64,000 nt of DNA from Sphingomonas sp. (GTDB taxonomy: Bacteria > Pseudomonadota > Alphaproteobacteria > Sphingomonadales > Sphingomonadaceae), in the NCBI RefSeq assembly GCF_003248515.1, contig NZ_QFOB01000001.1:535148-599147 (forward strand), given 5' to 3'. Numbering within the stretch: position 1 is the stretch's first letter; the number at the start of each line of letters is the position of its first letter. The position numbers and the translations under genes are program-made. Positions 8,642 through 17,039 of this stretch are shown here, one piece after another. The notes below the pieces were generated by a model. That model was not told the DNA's origin and did no database searches. It saw only the letters and a program-made list of their open reading frames with translations.

Positions 8642-9181
8642 ATGCCCGCCTGCCATCCCGTACCGACGCTATGGCTGATGACCGACGAACGCGCCGATGG
8701 GACGCTGGAACAGGCGCTCGCGCGCCTGCCGCGCGGGGCCGGCATCGTCTTTCGACACCACGCCACGCCACCGGCCGGGCGGAAGGCGCGATTCGCGCAG
8801 GTGAGAAGGATCGCGAAGGCGCGTGGCCTGATCGTGATCCTCGCGGGCGATCCCCGCGATGCGATAGGCTGGCGTGCGGACGGCTGGCACGGACGATCGG
8901 CGCGACGCGTGCCCCTGCGTTTTCGTACCGCCCCGGCGCACGATCTTGCCGAACTCGTCGCCGCGCGCCGCGCCGGCGTGGATGTCGCTTTCCTGTCGCC
9001 CGTCTTTCCGACCCGTTCGCATCCCGGCTCATCCGCGCTGGGGCCGCTGCGATTCGGGCTGATCGCGCGAGGAGCGGGCATCAGGGTGGCGGCACTCGGC
9101 GGCATGACGCCACGCCGCTATCGCCGGCTGGCCATGCTGGGCGCATCGGGCTGGGCGGCGATCGACGCCTGGACCAGCTGA
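8642..9181 (+). CDS. Thiamine phosphate synthase-like protein
   Basis: A 179-residue protein of the ThiE/TenI TIM-barrel superfamily, which joins HMP-pyrophosphate and thiazole phosphate. LWLMTDER near the start corresponds to the usual L.L.TD; VDVAFLSPVFPTRSHPG matches the ThiE motif D.v..gpvf.T.tk.; VAALGGMTP matches the VAiGGI phosphate-binding segment. Several catalytic positions of true ThiE are not obvious and the protein is shorter than usual (about 205-210), so a divergent paralogue is possible. No other thiamine gene is nearby. Confidence 0.7.
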   Translation: MPACHPVPTLWLMTDERADGTLEQALARLPRGAGIVFRHHATPPAGRKARFAQVRRIAKARGLIVILAGDPRDAIGWRADGWHGRSARRVPLRFRTAPAHDLAELVAARRAGVDVAFLSPVFPTRSHPGSSALGPLRFGLIARGAGIRVAALGGMTPRRYRRLAMLGASGWAAIDAWTS

Positions 9182-9204
9182 TCCCGTGAACCGGGAAAGC
9201 CGCC

Positions 9205-9918
9205 TCAGAAGCGGAAAGTGGTGCCCAGATAGACGGACTGGCTATCGCGGCGATCATCCACCAGCGACTGGAACTGCTCGCGCTGCGCGCGATAGCGGAT
9301 GCCGCCCGTCACATCGAGATTGTGGGTGAGCGAATACGTCGTGCCGAGGCCCAGCGACCAGCTTTCATCGATGCCAACCGCCACCGGCCGATCACCGGAG
9401 GCGCGATCCGCCGCCAGATCCAGCTTCGTCGCCCAGCGGCGGCCATAATAAGCCAGACCGATATCGGCCGATTCGCGGCCCTCGGGCAGCAAGCCGCCAT
9501 CCGTGCGCGACATATCGCCCGAAATCGCGAATCGCTTCCAGCCGACCGACATGCCCAGGCTGTAGGCCGAAGGCGCGATATCGCTGGCGATCTGCAGGTT
9601 CCGCGCGGCTTCCGCCTTGGTGATGATGCGCGAGCGCACCGCGACCGTGATCGCCCGGCTCTTGGCCGGCGTGCCCGGCGTGAAACGGAAGGCGCCGCCC
9701 GCGAAATTCGAGGTGCCGAGGCCGCTGCGGGCGAAGGCGGCGGCCATACGCGGATCGGCGGCGGCCGGCGTGAACGCGCCGAAGCCAGCGCCCGAAAGGA
9801 CCTGAGGCTTGGCGGCCTTGGTACGGGAGGAACGGGCCTCAGCCGGCGCGAACGACAGCGCGGCGACGAGCGCGAGTGCGCCGCCCCATTTCGCCATCCT
9901 GTTCACAACGCCGCTCAT
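9205..9918 (-). CDS. Predicted outer-membrane beta-barrel protein
   Basis: A protein of about 237 residues with a signal peptide (MAKWGGALALVAALSFAPAEA) and, after a low-complexity linker, a C-terminal half of alternating hydrophobic strands (YSLGMSVGWKRFAISGDMS, ADIGLAYYGRRW, WSLGLGTTYSLTHNLDV) that ends in VYLGTTFRF. The terminal phenylalanine is the classic outer-membrane insertion signal. I do not recognise a named family; it resembles small porin-like proteins of sphingomonads. Alternative starts at 9933 (GTG) and 9897 (ATG) only change the region before the signal peptide. Confidence 0.6.
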   Translation of the reverse strand: MSGVVNRMAKWGGALALVAALSFAPAEARSSRTKAAKPQVLSGAGFGAFTPAAADPRMAAAFARSGLGTSNFAGGAFRFTPGTPAKSRAITVAVRSRIITKAEAARNLQIASDIAPSAYSLGMSVGWKRFAISGDMSRTDGGLLPEGRESADIGLAYYGRRWATKLDLAADRASGDRPVAVGIDESWSLGLGTTYSLTHNLDVTGGIRYRAQREQFQSLVDDRRDSQSVYLGTTFRF

Positions 9919-10011
9919 CTTGCCCAGACTCACCCCTCAACGGATCCCGCCTATCATGAAGTCCGCGCAACGTTCCACGGCATTCATGGAATCTTTTCGG
10001 CCTGTTGCAGC

Positions 10012-10020
10012 TTATCCACA
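10012..10020 (+). promoter_or_regulatory. Perfect DnaA box, isolated
   Basis: TTATCCACA, exactly the consensus DnaA 9-mer, in the 211-bp gap between the outer-membrane gene and the DUF3576 lipoprotein gene. It is single and lies 110 bp upstream of the latter. It could titrate DnaA or regulate the gene, or be chance. Confidence 0.4.
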
Positions 10021-10129
10021 GGGGGAATACCCCATCGTTAAAGCTGCGACGGGCCGCGCTTGCGGGCTCGCCGGACCATCTATAACGGTGCCGCACTTTC
10101 GCAAGCCACAGTTCCAAGGTTTTTGCTCC

Positions 10130-10582
10130 ATGATCCGTGTCGCCCGCATCGCCCTCGGCATCGCCCTCTGCGCGAGCCTTACCGCCTGCGGCGGCGGCCT
10201 TTTCGGGAGGCACGGGAAAAAAGCGCCGACCGCCAAGGAGCTTGCCCCGGCGCGGATCACCACGATCGGCGTCAACGCCTATCTGTGGCGCGCCACGCTC
10301 GACACGCTTTCCTTCATGACGATCGCGCAGACCGATTCCAACGGCGGCGTCATCGTCACCGAATGGTATGTGAACCCGGCGGTGCAGACCGAACGGATGA
10401 AAGCATCCGTCACGATCCTGGATCAGGAGCTGCGCGCCGATGCGCTGCGCGTCTCCACCGCGCGCCAGATCTTCCAGAACGGCCAGTGGATCGATACGTC
10501 GGTTGCGGCCGGCACCAACCAGAAGCTGGAGGAAGTGATCCTCCAGAAGGCGCGCGACCTGCGGCGCAACGCCGCCGGCTGA
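10130..10582 (+). CDS. DUF3576-family lipoprotein
   Basis: A 150-residue protein with a lipoprotein signal peptide (IALGIALCASLTACGGG; acylated cysteine about residue 21), then a compact domain beginning ITTIGVNAYLWRATLDTLSFM and containing ADSNGGVIVTEWY-like residues. This is the alphaproteobacterial DUF3576 family, probably outer-membrane or periplasmic, of unknown function. It directly precedes leuS and lptE (7-bp gap), a conserved setting that hints at an envelope role. Confidence 0.8.
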   Translation: MIRVARIALGIALCASLTACGGGLFGRHGKKAPTAKELAPARITTIGVNAYLWRATLDTLSFMTIAQTDSNGGVIVTEWYVNPAVQTERMKASVTILDQELRADALRVSTARQIFQNGQWIDTSVAAGTNQKLEEVILQKARDLRRNAAG

Positions 10583-10589
10583 TCCTGGC

Positions 10590-13199
10590 ATGACCGAAGA
10601 TCGCACGACGGCGGATCGGGCAGCGGCGCGCTTCGATCCGGGCGTGGCGGATTCCCGCTGGCAGCGGGAATGGGCCACGCGCGGCACTTTCCATGCCGAT
10701 GACGCGAGTCCCAAGCCCAAAAGCTACGTGCTCGAGATGTTCCCCTATCCATCGGGGCGCATCCACATGGGCCATGTCCGCAACTATACGATGGGCGACG
10801 TGCTCGCCCGCTTCCGGCGGATGACGGGCCATGAGGTGCTCCATCCGATGGGATGGGACGCCTTCGGCATGCCGGCCGAGAATGCGGCGATGGAAAAGGG
10901 CGTCCATCCCGGCAGCTGGACGCGCGCCAATATCGCGGCGATGCGCGAACAGCTTCAGCGCATCGGCTTCGCACTGGACTGGAGCCGCGAACTCGCCACC
11001 TGCGAGCCCGATTATTACGGGCAGGAACAGGCCCTGTTCCTCGACATGTTCGAGGCGGGGCTCGTCTATCGCAAGGAGAGCGCGGTCAACTGGGATCCGG
11101 TCGACATGACCGTGCTCGCCAACGAGCAGGTGATAGACGGGCGCGGCTGGCGCTCGGGCGCCCTGGTCGAGCGGCGCAAGCTCAGCCAGTGGTTCCTGAA
11201 GATCACCGATTTTGCCGACGAGCTGCTGGAAGGGCTGGATGGCCTCGACCATTGGCCGGACAAGGTGAAGCTGATGCAGGCCAACTGGATCGGTCGATCC
11301 CGGGGCCTGCGCTTCCGTTTCGCGCTGGAAGGCGCGCCGCTGCCGAACGTCGAGGTGTTCACCACGCGGCCTGATACGATCTTCGGCGCGTCCTTCGTGG
11401 CCGTATCGGTCGATCATCCGCTGGCGCAGGCGCTTGTCGCCGCCGGCACGCCGGGGCTGGAGGATTTCATCGCCGAGTGCCGCCGCACCGGCACGGCGGC
11501 GGCCGAGATCGAGACGGCCGAGAAACTGGGCTTCGATACGGGCCTTTCCGCTGTCCACCCGCTGGATCCGGCCTGGAAGCTGCCCGTCTTCATCGCCAAT
11601 TTCGTGCTGATGGAATATGGGACGGGCGCCGTGTTCGGCGTGCCGGCGCACGACCAGCGCGATCTCGATTTCGCGCGCAAATATATGCTGCCCGTCACGC
11701 GCGTCGTCGCGGCCTCGCCCGAGGACAGGGACGCGCCGATCCATGACGAGGCGGATACGGCGCCCGGCCTGATCGTCAATTCGCGCTTCCTTGATGGCAT
11801 GGCATCGGAAGATGCCAAGGCCGCGGTGATCGGCCGCGCGGAAGGCGAGGGCTGGGGCGTCGGCACCACCGTCTTCCGCCTGCGCGACTGGGGAGTGAGC
11901 CGCCAGCGTTACTGGGGCACGCCAATTCCGGTGATCCACTGCGACGGCTGCGGCGTCGTACCCGTGCCCAAGGATCAGCTGCCGGTCGTCCTGCCCGAGG
12001 ACGTCAGTTTCGACATTCCGGGCAACCCGCTCGACAGGCACCCGACATGGAAGCATGTCGATTGCCCGAAATGCGGGAGCCCTGCCCGGCGCGAGACCGA
12101 CACGCTGGATACTTTTGCGGATTCTTCCTGGTATTTCATACGCTTCGCAAGCGCGCCCGGAAACAGGCCGTTCGACAAAGCCGTGGCCGAAAGCTGGCTG
12201 CCCGTGGGCCAGTATATTGGCGGCGTCGAGCATGCGATCCTTCACCTGCTCTATGCGCGCTTCTGGACACGCGCCTTGAAGCGGATCGGCCGGCTCGACA
12301 TAGCCGAGCCTTTCACCGGCCTGTTCACCCAGGGCATGGTGACGCACGAAACCTACCAGACGAAGGTGGAGCTCCCCGCGACGCCTGAGGAAAAGGCGGC
12401 GCTCGGCACCGATACGGTCGTGGTTTCGACCTGGGTGGGAACCGATGAACTGGATCGCCGCCCCGAGGGCCTGTTCCAGAAGGACACCGATCATCCGATC
12501 CATGTCGGCCGCGTCGAAAAGATGTCGAAGTCGAAGAAGAATGTGGTCGATCCCGCGCCCATTCTCGATCGCTACGGCGCCGATGCGGTCCGCTGGTTCA
12601 TGCTTTCGGATAGCCCGCCCGAGCGCGATCTCGAATGGTCGCTCGCCGGGATCGAGGGCGCGGCACGCCTCGTCCAACGCGTCTGGCGCCTGACGGAACC
12701 GACCGAAGAATCGGCGGGCGGGAAGGGCGATATCGCTCTCAAGCGTCTGCTCCACCGCACGATCGCGGGCATCGCCGAGGATATCGAGGCGCTCCAGTTC
12801 AACAAGGCCGTCGCCAAGATCTTCACGCTCGTCGGCGCGCTCGAAAAGGCGGCGCCCTCGCCGGAGCGTGAAGAGGCGGCGCGCACGCTGATCCTGCTCG
12901 TCAGCCCGATGATCCCGCATCTTGCGGAATCGGCCTGGGAGCGGATCGGGGGCGGGGGGCTCGTCGCGGATGCCGCCTGGCCCGATGCGGATCCCGCTCT
13001 GCTGGTGGACGATGAGGTGACGATCGCCATCCAGGTCAACGGCAAGCTGCGCGATACGGTCGCGGTCGCCAAGGGCAGCGCCAGGGATGCGCTGGAGGCG
13101 CTCGCTGTCGGCAATGCCAAGGTACAGGCGATTCTCGCTGGCGCGGAGCCCAGGAAAGTGATCGTCGTGCCCGATCGACTGGTGAATATCGTCGCATGA
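10590..13199 (+). CDS. leuS: Leucyl-tRNA synthetase
   Basis: Class I aminoacyl-tRNA synthetase that charges tRNA-Leu. The 869-residue product has the HIGH-type motif in FPYPSGRIHMGHVRNY (about residue 50), a CP1 editing domain (about 225-420) with TTRPDTIFG, a zinc-type cysteine insert (CDGCGVV and CPKCGSPARR), and the KMSKS loop in VEKMSKSKKNVVDP (about 642). Length is normal. Its stop overlaps the lptE start by 4 bp. Confidence 0.98.
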   Translation: MTEDRTTADRAAARFDPGVADSRWQREWATRGTFHADDASPKPKSYVLEMFPYPSGRIHMGHVRNYTMGDVLARFRRMTGHEVLHPMGWDAFGMPAENAAMEKGVHPGSWTRANIAAMREQLQRIGFALDWSRELATCEPDYYGQEQALFLDMFEAGLVYRKESAVNWDPVDMTVLANEQVIDGRGWRSGALVERRKLSQWFLKITDFADELLEGLDGLDHWPDKVKLMQANWIGRSRGLRFRFALEGAPLPNVEVFTTRPDTIFGASFVAVSVDHPLAQALVAAGTPGLEDFIAECRRTGTAAAEIETAEKLGFDTGLSAVHPLDPAWKLPVFIANFVLMEYGTGAVFGVPAHDQRDLDFARKYMLPVTRVVAASPEDRDAPIHDEADTAPGLIVNSRFLDGMASEDAKAAVIGRAEGEGWGVGTTVFRLRDWGVSRQRYWGTPIPVIHCDGCGVVPVPKDQLPVVLPEDVSFDIPGNPLDRHPTWKHVDCPKCGSPARRETDTLDTFADSSWYFIRFASAPGNRPFDKAVAESWLPVGQYIGGVEHAILHLLYARFWTRALKRIGRLDIAEPFTGLFTQGMVTHETYQTKVELPATPEEKAALGTDTVVVSTWVGTDELDRRPEGLFQKDTDHPIHVGRVEKMSKSKKNVVDPAPILDRYGADAVRWFMLSDSPPERDLEWSLAGIEGAARLVQRVWRLTEPTEESAGGKGDIALKRLLHRTIAGIAEDIEALQFNKAVAKIFTLVGALEKAAPSPEREEAARTLILLVSPMIPHLAESAWERIGGGGLVADAAWPDADPALLVDDEVTIAIQVNGKLRDTVAVAKGSARDALEALAVGNAKVQAILAGAEPRKVIVVPDRLVNIVA

Positions 13200-13702
13200 A
13201 GCGTATCGCGGCCCTGATCCTGCTCGCGGGCACGATGCCGCTGCTGGGCGGCTGCGGGCTCCACCCGCTTTATGCCGCCGGTGACAGGGGGCCCGTCGCG
13301 CAGACGCTCGGCACGGTCGAAATCGGGCCGATCGCGGGCAAGAATGGCTGGCTGGTGCGGACCGCGCTGGAAGATCGCCTCGGCAAGGCCGGGCAGTCCC
13401 GTTACCGGCTCGATGTGGAGCTGGACGATCAGATCCTCGGCGTCGGCGTCCGAACCGACAACACCGTGACGCGCGAACGGCGCACGCTGCGCGCACGCTA
13501 CAAGCTGGTCGATATCGAGGCGGGCACCGTGCTGCTCGATGCGACGGCGGGGTCAGACGCCGGCATCGACGTCGTCACCTCCGAATATGCGGTGCTTGCG
13601 GCCGAGCAGAGCGCGCTGGAGCGACTTTCGGGCGAGGTGGCGGACCAGATCGTCGCCCGCGTCGCGCTCTACGCCTCGCATCTCAAGACAGCGGCACGAT
13701 GA
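13196..13702 (+). CDS. lptE: LPS-assembly lipoprotein LptE
   Basis: Outer-membrane lipoprotein that plugs the LptD barrel and helps insert lipopolysaccharide. The 168-residue product begins with a lipoprotein signal (MKRIAALILLAGTMPLLGGC) followed by GLHPLYA, a strongly conserved LptE beginning. The rest is variable, as is usual. Located between leuS and holA with 4-bp overlaps on both sides, the standard proteobacterial order. Confidence 0.92.
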   Translation: MKRIAALILLAGTMPLLGGCGLHPLYAAGDRGPVAQTLGTVEIGPIAGKNGWLVRTALEDRLGKAGQSRYRLDVELDDQILGVGVRTDNTVTRERRTLRARYKLVDIEAGTVLLDATAGSDAGIDVVTSEYAVLAAEQSALERLSGEVADQIVARVALYASHLKTAAR

Positions 13703-14724
13703 AGCCGGCCGAGGCGCGGCTGGTCCGCGCGCTCGACGCCGCCGATCCCGATATCCGGCTCTATCTGCTCCATGGCCCCGACGAGGCCGGCGCGCGCGCC
13801 CTGGCCGCGCGGCTGGGCAAGGCGCTAGGCCCCAAAGCCGAGCGCATCGACATGACATCCGCGCAGCTCAAGGGCGATCCGGCCCGGCTGGCGGACGAGG
13901 CGGCGTCCATTTCCATGTTCGGCGGTCGGCGCTGGATCCGGCTCGATCCGGCCACCGACGACGCCGTCGAGGCGATTGCCGCGTTGCTGGAGGCCCCCGC
14001 CGCCGGCAATCCGGCGGTGGCGATCGGGCCTGGATTGCGCAAGGATTCGAAGATCGTGAAGGCGGCCTCCGCCAGCGGCGTGGCGATCGTCCATGCCTGT
14101 TATCCGCCGGAAGGGCGCGATGCCGATGGGCTGGCGGCCGAAATGGGCCGTGCACTCGGCCTGTCGATGCGCAACGACGTTGCCCGCCGGCTGATGGTGG
14201 CTGCCTCGAACGACCGGTCCGTGCTGGCGCAGGAGCTGGAAAAGCTTGCCCTGTTCGTCGATGCGGCGCCGGATCGGGTGCGCGAGATCGGCCATGATGC
14301 GCTGGATGCGCTGGGCGCGGGGATAGAGGAGGGGGATCTCACGCGCCTGTCCCACGCCGTCTTCGGCGGCGATGTCGCGATCGCGGACGAGGAGCTGAAA
14401 CGGCTCGCCAGCGAAGGGATGGAGGGCGTGCCTGTGCTCCGCGCTCTCGGCCGCCGCGCGCTGCTGCTCGCCCAGTTGCGGGGCCAGATGGAAAGCGGGG
14501 AGGGGATCGACCGGGTGATGGAAACGTCCGGCCGCGCCATCTTCTGGAAGGAGAAGGACGCGGTCCGCTCCGAACTCGGCCGCTGGAACGTAGCCTCTCT
14601 TGCCACCGCCATCGGCCGACTGGGAGAAGCGGAACGGCGATTGAAGGCCAGCGGCTATCCGGGGAGCTTCGTGGCGGAGGAGGAGATCCTCGCCGTCAGC
14701 CGCCACGCCGCGCGGCGGCGATAG
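13699..14724 (+). CDS. holA: DNA polymerase III subunit delta
   Basis: Clamp-loader subunit that opens the beta sliding clamp. The 341-residue product has the HolA pattern: LYLLHGPDEAGARALAARL near the N terminus, an AAA-like domain without Walker A, SMFGGRRWIRL, and the C-terminal collar helices. Length is typical. It is the last gene of the leuS-lptE-holA operon and converges on parB. Confidence 0.92.
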   Translation: MKPAEARLVRALDAADPDIRLYLLHGPDEAGARALAARLGKALGPKAERIDMTSAQLKGDPARLADEAASISMFGGRRWIRLDPATDDAVEAIAALLEAPAAGNPAVAIGPGLRKDSKIVKAASASGVAIVHACYPPEGRDADGLAAEMGRALGLSMRNDVARRLMVAASNDRSVLAQELEKLALFVDAAPDRVREIGHDALDALGAGIEEGDLTRLSHAVFGGDVAIADEELKRLASEGMEGVPVLRALGRRALLLAQLRGQMESGEGIDRVMETSGRAIFWKEKDAVRSELGRWNVASLATAIGRLGEAERRLKASGYPGSFVAEEEILAVSRHAARRR

Positions 14725-14744
14725 GACTAATCGGACAGGCCGCA

Positions 14745-14766
14745 GCCCGATCGGATCAGATCGGGC
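14745..14766. terminator. Hairpin between convergent holA and parB
   Basis: An 8-bp perfect stem (GCCCGATC pairing with GATCGGGC) with a 6-nt loop covers the end of parB, 20 bp after holA. No clear T tract, so a weak bidirectional terminator at best. Confidence 0.4.
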
Positions 14767-15631
14767 CGCCGTTCAGCCGCTGGCAGATCAGATCCAGCTG
14801 ATCGAGCGTCGAATAACCGATCGTCACCGTGCCGCCCTTGGGGCCATGGGCGATCGTCACCTTGAGACCGAGCAGGTCGCTCAGCTGCCGCTCCAGCGCC
14901 TCGGTATCAGCATCACTGCCCTTATATTCGATCGGGCCGGGGCGGCTGCTCTTGCCTTTCGCCTGGCGCGCAAGCCGCTCAGTATCGCGCACCGAAAGCC
15001 CCTCTCGGATCACCTGCTCCGCCAGCGCGGCAGGATCCTGCGCGGTAATCAGCGCCCGGGCATGGCCCATGGTGAGGCGTCCATCGGCGAGAGCGAGACG
15101 CACCTCCGGGGGCAGATCGAGCAAACGCAGCAGATTGGCGATATGGCTGCGCGATTTGCCGACAAGCTTGCCGAGTACCTCCTGCGTATGCCCGTATTCG
15201 GCAGCAAGCCGTTGATAAGCTTCGGCTTCTTCGATCGCATTGAGATCCTGCCGCTGGATATTCTCAATGATCGCGAGTTCCAGCGTCTCCGCATCGTTCA
15301 TCGTGCGGACGATCGCGGGCACCTGATGCAGCTGCGCGCGCTGCGCCGCGCGCCAACGCCTTTCCCCCGCGACGATCTGGTAGCCGCTATCCTGCGTGCG
15401 CACGATGATCGGCTGGAGCAAGCCGCGTGCCTTCAGCGATGCCGCCAGTTCCTCCAGCGCCGTCTCGTCGAAATGGCGACGCGGCTGATCGGGATTGGGA
15501 TGGATCGCACCCACATCGATCATGCGAATACCGCCGTCGCGCGGGGCGGCGGGATCGATCGGCTGCTCGCGCTGAACATCGCCGAGCAGTGCAGACAGCC
15601 CGCGTCCCAGGCCCCGTTTCACCTCGTTCAT
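14756..15631 (-). CDS. parB: Chromosome-partitioning protein ParB
   Basis: CTP-binding DNA clamp that loads at parS, spreads, and drives origin segregation with ParA. The 291-residue product begins with the ParA-stimulating MNEVKRGLGRGLSALLG. GERRWRAAQRA (residues 89-99) is the ParB signature in the CTPase domain, VGKSRSHIANLLRLLDLP is the helix-turn-helix, and the C terminus is the dimerisation zip. Its start overlaps the parA stop by 4 bp, and parS-like sites lie upstream in the same operon. Confidence 0.97.
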   Translation of the reverse strand: MNEVKRGLGRGLSALLGDVQREQPIDPAAPRDGGIRMIDVGAIHPNPDQPRRHFDETALEELAASLKARGLLQPIIVRTQDSGYQIVAGERRWRAAQRAQLHQVPAIVRTMNDAETLELAIIENIQRQDLNAIEEAEAYQRLAAEYGHTQEVLGKLVGKSRSHIANLLRLLDLPPEVRLALADGRLTMGHARALITAQDPAALAEQVIREGLSVRDTERLARQAKGKSSRPGPIEYKGSDADTEALERQLSDLLGLKVTIAHGPKGGTVTIGYSTLDQLDLICQRLNGGPI

Positions 15632-16416
15632 GCCGCAGCCTTGGTAGTCGGCTGCTGGGGCAGGCGGCCGATCATCTCACGGACGAGCGCGATATAGGCC
15701 TCCGACCCCGGGCAGCGATGATCGTAGACGAGCGCCGGCAGCCCATGGCTCGGCGCCTCCGAAAGACGAACATTCCGGGGGATGACGGTTTCGAAGACGA
15801 GATCACCGATCACGGCGCGCACATCCTGCGCGACCTGTTCCGAAAGGCGATTGCGGCGATCATACATGGTGAGGGCGATTCCGAGAATGACGAGATCGGG
15901 ATTGAGCCGCTGGCGCACGCGCTCCACCGTGTGGAGCAGCTGGCTGAGACCCTCGAGCGCGAAAAATTCGCACTGGAGCGGCACGAGCAGGGAAGAGGAG
16001 GCGACAAGCGCATTGATCGTCAGCAGGCCCAGCGACGGCGGACAATCGATCAGACAGATGTCCCACCGTTCATTGGCCTGATCCAGCGCCTTGGCCAGCC
16101 GATGCGCGCGATCCGGCTCGTCCACCAGCTCCACCTCGATCGCCGAGAGATCCTGCGTGGCCGGAACGATATCCAGCTTGGGGATGCCGGTAGGCCGGAC
16201 GACATCGTCCAGCCGCGCGGCGCCGGTCATCAACTGATAGGAGGATTGCGCGCGGCTGTTCTGATCGACGCCAAGCCCGGTCGAAGCATTGCCCTGCGGA
16301 TCGAAATCGATCAGCAGCACGCGCAGCCCGGTCGCGGCGAGGCCCGTCGCAAGGTTGATCGCGCTCGTCGTCTTGCCGACGCCACCCTTCTGATTCGCGA
16401 TCGCGATCCGGTTCAT
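15628..16416 (-). CDS. parA: Chromosome-partitioning ATPase ParA
   Basis: Walker-type ATPase that forms the DNA-bound gradient pulling ParB-parS complexes. The 262-residue product has the deviant Walker A QKGGVGKTTSAINLA at residues 9-23, switch I DFDPQGNAST and the switch II segment CLIDCPPSLGLL. Length fits chromosomal ParA. Both its ends overlap neighbouring genes by 4 bp (rsmG before, parB after). Confidence 0.97.
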   Translation of the reverse strand: MNRIAIANQKGGVGKTTSAINLATGLAATGLRVLLIDFDPQGNASTGLGVDQNSRAQSSYQLMTGAARLDDVVRPTGIPKLDIVPATQDLSAIEVELVDEPDRAHRLAKALDQANERWDICLIDCPPSLGLLTINALVASSSLLVPLQCEFFALEGLSQLLHTVERVRQRLNPDLVILGIALTMYDRRNRLSEQVAQDVRAVIGDLVFETVIPRNVRLSEAPSHGLPALVYDHRCPGSEAYIALVREMIGRLPQQPTTKAAA

Positions 16417-17039
16417 CCGCGCTTCCTCCTTACGCCCTGCGCCACGACGATCGCCGAATCGGGATCGGAGAGACTCGGCACAAGCTGCATCTCACCCTGC
16501 CACTCCCGCCGCGCCTCCGCTACCTCGTCGGCGGCAGAACGGCCCTTCGGCAGCAGCCAAATCGTGCTTTCCGTCGCATGGGCCGCGGCCATGTGGAACA
16601 GGGCAGGCAGGGCGGCGACGGCGCGCGCGCTGATAATCGAGACCTTCCCCTCGAGCGGCGCTGTTTCCACGCGGGATGCGAAAACCTTGACGCGATCCGC
16701 GACCCCCAACGTTTCCGTCACCTCTCGAAGGAAAGCGGCTCTCTTGGATCGCGGCTCGACGAGCATGGTAGGGCCAGGACGCATGATGCCGACCACGATT
16801 CCCGGAAATCCACCACCCGATCCGATGTCGAGCCAGGTACCGACGCGCTCGTTCGCCAGCCAGATAAGCTGGGCGGAGTCCAGAATGTGGCGGCTCCACA
16901 TGATCGGAAGCGTCGAGGGAGCGATCAGATTCTGACGCTCATTCTCGGACGAAACCAGCTCGGCGAGCTGTTCCAGCCGGGCGAATGTTTCATGTGGAAC
17001 ATTCGACGCGACGCGCGCCTTCGCATCCTGCTCGATCAT
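16413..17039 (-). CDS. rsmG: 16S rRNA (guanine-527-N7) methyltransferase
   Basis: SAM-dependent methyltransferase (formerly GidB) acting on G527 of 16S rRNA. The 208-residue product has the SAM-binding motif WLDIGSGGGFPGIV, then LVEPRSKRAAFLREV and ISARAVAALPALF, all typical. It sits between mnmG and parA, the conserved order. A parS-like 16-mer lies inside its 5' coding region. Confidence 0.95.
   Translation of the reverse strand: MIEQDAKARVASNVPHETFARLEQLAELVSSENERQNLIAPSTLPIMWSRHILDSAQLIWLANERVGTWLDIGSGGGFPGIVVGIMRPGPTMLVEPRSKRAAFLREVTETLGVADRVKVFASRVETAPLEGKVSIISARAVAALPALFHMAAAHATESTIWLLPKGRSAADEVAEARREWQGEMQLVPSLSDPDSAIVVAQGVRRKRG
16986..17001. promoter_or_regulatory. parS-like site 1
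   Basis: TGTTTCATGTGGAACA matches the ParB target TGTTTCACGTGAAACA at 14 of 16 positions. It lies in the 5' coding region of rsmG, two genes upstream of parA in the same operon; parS next to parAB and near the origin is the usual arrangement. Confidence 0.75.

Noticed and set aside
10410..13496. 1028-residue open frame antisense to leuS
   Set aside because: Same shadow effect; leuS is unmistakable on the plus strand and the antisense product shows no domain.
16589..16600. Third parS-like match (CCATGTGGAACA) in rsmG
   Set aside because: Only one half fits; the other arm reads GGCCGCGG and breaks the dyad.
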